A stretch of 64,000 nucleotides of DNA, from contig NZ_JAMSLW010000004.1 of assembly GCF_024643285.1 (NCBI RefSeq), forward strand, positions 186,001 through 250,000, read 5' to 3'. Below are positions 61,347-64,000 of the stretch, one piece after another. This DNA comes from Parapedobacter lycopersici (GTDB taxonomy: Bacteria > Bacteroidota > Bacteroidia > Sphingobacteriales > Sphingobacteriaceae). The notes under the pieces were generated by a model, which worked only from the letters and a program-made list of their open reading frames with translations, did not search any database and had not been told where the DNA came from. Position numbers and translations under genes: made by a program. Numbering within the stretch: the first letter of the stretch is position 1; each line of letters begins with the position of its first letter.

Positions 61347-64000
61347 TTGCAATATGATGTTGTGGTTTGTTCTCCTTTTCTTTCCGGGTCGCCCATTCCC
61401 TCCACCAGCATTGAAACACGGGTACAACGAACATGGTCATGGATTGGATCAGCATCCCCCCGAATGTCGGGATGGCCATCGGCACCATGATCTCAGCACC
61501 CTTTCCCGTCGACGTGAGTACCGGCAATAACGCAATCAACGCCGTAGCCGTGGTCATTGCGGCCGGTCTTACCCGTTTCAACCCTGCATAAACCACAGCT
61601 TCCCGGATTTCCTCCCTGGTCCTTGGGTTCCGCGCGACGAACGTATCGTGGATATACGTGCCCATCAACACGCCGTCGTTGGTAGCCAGGCCAAACAAGG
61701 CGATAAAGCCTACCCACACCGCGATGCTCAGATTAATATTGTGCATCTGGAATAAATCCCGCATGTTCATGCCCCCAACAGCAAAGTCCATAAACCAAGG
61801 CTGCCCGTAAAGCCACAGTAAGATAAACCCACCCGCAAAGGCAACGAATACGCCGGAGAAATGGATCAGGGAAGCGGTCACGGTCCGGAACTGGAAATAA
61901 AGGATCACCAAAATAGCCAGCAAGCTCAGGGGAATAACGAGCATCAGCCGGTTGGCTGCACGTTCCTGCTGTTCGTAGTTACCTGCGAACTGATACGTTA
62001 CGCCCTTGGGCAAATTCAATTCTCCCGATGCGGCTTTCTCCTGTAAGATGCGGTCCGCTTCGCGTACGACATCCACTTCCGCCCTGCCACTGATCTTGTC
62101 GAATATGACATAGCCCAGCAAAAACGTGTTTTCACTCTGGATCATCTGGGACCCTTTGGCATATTCAATGTCAACAACGTCACCCAATGGAATCTGTATA
62201 CCGGTAGCGGTTGGCACGATGATCCTGGCCAGGGCATCCGGGTCATCCCGCAATTCGCGCGGATAGCGCAGGCGGACAGGGAAACGTTCCCGACCCTCAA
62301 CCGTGGTCGTCAATGCCATCCCTCCCACAGCGGCACTGATCACCTCCTGCAAATCCGCCACGGTGATCCCGTATCGGGCCATTTTATGCCTGTTCAGGTG
62401 GATCTCAATATAGGGAGCGCCAACGGCACGGTCGTAAAACACCGTGGAAGGCATAATGGATGGGATATCCTTCAGGGCCGCTTCCAGGGCTTTGCCTCCC
62501 GCTTCGATGGACTCCAGGTCCGGACCGGAAACCTTTAATCCCATTGGTGCCCGCATACCGGTAGAAAGCATGACCAGCCGGGCCTCGATCGGCTGTAATT
62601 TGGGAGCGGACGTCAGTCCGGGCAGGTGGGAAACATTGACAATCTCCTGCCAGATGTCATCGGCTTTCCTGATTTCGGGGCGCCACCTGCGGAAGAACCT
62701 GCCATTTTTGTCGATGATCAGGCTATCCCGCGGTATCGGCCGGAATCCGTGGTCGGGGTGATAGGCATTTCCGCCCTTCAGCTCAAATGCACCGTCTTGG
62801 TTTACCTTAAAGCGCTCCCGATGACCGTTTTCGTCCAGGAAGTATTCGGAGATGTAATTGATCGTGTTTTCAAACATCTGTGTCGGGGCCGGGTCAAGGG
62901 CGGAGTTTACCCGTCCCCATTTCCCAACTGTAATTTCCACCTCCGGGATGTTTTGGATACGCTTATCCAGGGTGCGGATAAACTGGAGGTTCTGTTCAAT
63001 GCCCGTATGGGGCATACTCGTCGGCATCAGCAAGTAAGATCCCTCATTTAAGCTCGGCATAAACTCCGCTCCGATACCCGGAAAAGCTGCTACTGATTTC
63101 TGCCAGAATGCGGTTTCCTTAAATGATTTCCAGCCAACCGTTTCAAAGCCCCTGGCTACAAAGCCGAAAGTCTTGTCTGCACCAAGCCAGGCCAGCATCC
63201 CGAATAACAGGGTTACGATAGGTATGGCCATGAATTTCCACCGGTGCGAAAGCGACCAGCGCAGCAGCTGCTCGTAGTAGATTACCAGCAGCCACAACCC
63301 ACCCAGGATCACCCCGATGGCCAGCAATACAAACACGAAATTCAGTACCGTATGTGCCCCTGTTCCAAGCGGCAGCCACTCCACGGTCAGGTAATACAGG
63401 GCGACGAACAAGGCTACGGCGACATTGATGTAATTGGCCGTTTTTTCTCCTTTCCAGCGGGGAGTAAATAGGTTGTTGATCCCAATAAGTGTGATCGCAA
63501 CGGAAGCTAGCACACCGGTATACAGCCAAAGTCCGATACCCGCGGCCACTAATAGATAATTGGCGATTTTACGGATCTTCCTGCCGTTTATCCGGATGGA
63601 ATAGATGTAGTAGGCCAGTGTCGGCAGTATGATGATTCCCAGAATAAAAGCAGCGGTTAGGGCAAACGTTTTGGTATAGGCCAATGGTTTGAATAGCTTT
63701 CCCTCCTGGGCTTCCATGGCAAATACCGGCAAGAAGCTGATGATGGTAGTCAGCATAGCGGTAGACAGCGCTCCCGAGACTTCGGAAACGGCCCTTGTAA
63801 TCAGGTTAACAAATGCCTGGCCCCGGCTCTCCACGCCCCTTGCCCGCTCTTCCTCCATATAGCGGATAATGCTCTCCACAAAGACAACTCCCACGTCTAC
63901 CATGACACCGATGGCAATTGCGATACCCGAAAGGGCAACAATATTGGCCTCTACACCGGTATATTTCATCACGATGAACGTGGCCAGCACCCCAATGGGA
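61333..64000 (-). CDS. CusA/CzcA-family heavy-metal RND efflux pump (partial, N-terminus outside the window)
   Basis: The frame is open to the right edge and gives at least 888 residues of the C-terminal part of an RND pump. Visible are the proton-relay helix IAIAIGVMVDVGVVFVESII, a second pore domain (TTVEGRERFPVRLRYPRELR, then GDVVDIEYAKGSQMIQSENT) and the last helices with FGLATNDGVLMGTYIH. After the first visible helices there is an insert with extra hydrophobic helices (about positions 63240-63600), absent from E. coli CusA. It takes metal from the periplasm and drives it out through the channel using proton motive force. It is the first visible gene of the operon. Confidence 0.93.
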   Translation of the reverse strand, partial: PIGVLATFIVMKYTGVEANIVALSGIAIAIGVMVDVGVVFVESIIRYMEEERARGVESRGQAFVNLITRAVSEVSGALSTAMLTTIISFLPVFAMEAQEGKLFKPLAYTKTFALTAAFILGIIILPTLAYYIYSIRINGRKIRKIANYLLVAAGIGLWLYTGVLASVAITLIGINNLFTPRWKGEKTANYINVAVALFVALYYLTVEWLPLGTGAHTVLNFVFVLLAIGVILGGLWLLVIYYEQLLRWSLSHRWKFMAIPIVTLLFGMLAWLGADKTFGFVARGFETVGWKSFKETAFWQKSVAAFPGIGAEFMPSLNEGSYLLMPTSMPHTGIEQNLQFIRTLDKRIQNIPEVEITVGKWGRVNSALDPAPTQMFENTINYISEYFLDENGHRERFKVNQDGAFELKGGNAYHPDHGFRPIPRDSLIIDKNGRFFRRWRPEIRKADDIWQEIVNVSHLPGLTSAPKLQPIEARLVMLSTGMRAPMGLKVSGPDLESIEAGGKALEAALKDIPSIMPSTVFYDRAVGAPYIEIHLNRHKMARYGITVADLQEVISAAVGGMALTTTVEGRERFPVRLRYPRELRDDPDALARIIVPTATGIQIPLGDVVDIEYAKGSQMIQSENTFLLGYVIFDKISGRAEVDVVREADRILQEKAASGELNLPKGVTYQFAGNYEQQERAANRLMLVIPLSLLAILVILYFQFRTVTASLIHFSGVFVAFAGGFILLWLYGQPWFMDFAVGGMNMRDLFQMHNINLSIAVWVGFIALFGLATNDGVLMGTYIHDTFVARNPRTREEIREAVVYAGLKRVRPAAMTTATALIALLPVLTSTGKGAEIMVPMAIPTFGGMLIQSMTMFVVPVFQCWWREWATRKEKENKPQHHIANENE

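Noticed and set aside
1-64000. Mobile elements and CRISPR arrays
   Set aside because: I found no transposase, integrase, phage gene, terminal inverted repeats or spaced direct repeats.

Overview
The window is a chromosomal segment of a Bacteroidota bacterium, most likely from the Sphingobacteriales or Chitinophagales side of the phylum. Supporting signs are a SusC/SusD pair driven by an ECF sigma factor and a FecR-type anti-sigma factor, several TAnnTTTG promoter elements, a YpdA-type putative bacillithiol disulfide reductase, a Bacteroidota-type PEP carboxylase, and a tRNA without an encoded CCA. I see no insertion sequence, prophage, integrase or CRISPR array. Genes are tightly packed, often with 1-4 bp overlaps.

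Layout. 1-5547 (minus): the end of a surface-polysaccharide cluster, with an O-antigen polymerase/ligase cut by the window edge, three glycosyltransferases and a Wzx-like flippase. 6576-13499 (plus): a TetR-type regulator followed by a TolC/HlyD/ABC-ATPase x2/ABC-permease x2 export operon resembling E. coli YbhGFSR, with matching palindromes before the regulator and before the export genes. 13650-17824 (plus): an HAD-like protein with a substituted catalytic motif, an ATP-cone/nuclease-like fusion, a LOG-family phosphoribohydrolase and an ABC exporter. 17838-23035: dnaX, an ArsC-like protein, an M1 metallopeptidase and a CarboxypepD_reg protein. 23085-24842 (minus): dodecin and a CLC-F type fluoride/proton antiporter gene preceded by what I read as a fluoride riboswitch. 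25020-33630 (minus): a compact SusCD locus with its own sigma/anti-sigma pair; its only extra genes are two exported small-molecule-type proteins (RraA-like and YhcH-like), with no glycoside hydrolase.

34102-46557 (minus): an FtsX/MacB-type permease, tRNA-Leu(GAG), the ppk1-ppx polyphosphate pair with a possible Pho box, a Gfo/Idh/MocA oxidoreductase, a DUF4142 lipoprotein, PEP carboxylase and two envelope proteins. 46829-55764: mixed housekeeping and stress genes (FUSC membrane protein, YpdA, TetR, murB, an ECF sigma factor overlapping a cytochrome b5-like gene, a PfkB kinase, AraC and an aldo/keto reductase). 55939-64000 (minus): a copper/silver-type efflux operon, CusA-like RND pump (cut by the window edge), TolC-like channel with a Met-rich insert, CusB-like adaptor, a CxxCH heme-binding-domain protein and a CPH-type P1B ATPase.

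The most notable items are the fluoride riboswitch with its CLC-F antiporter, the hydrolase-free SusCD locus, the ATP-cone/nuclease fusion, the paired operators of the export operon, and the methionine-rich insert in the copper channel. All assignments come from reading motifs and gene context by eye; no database search was run.
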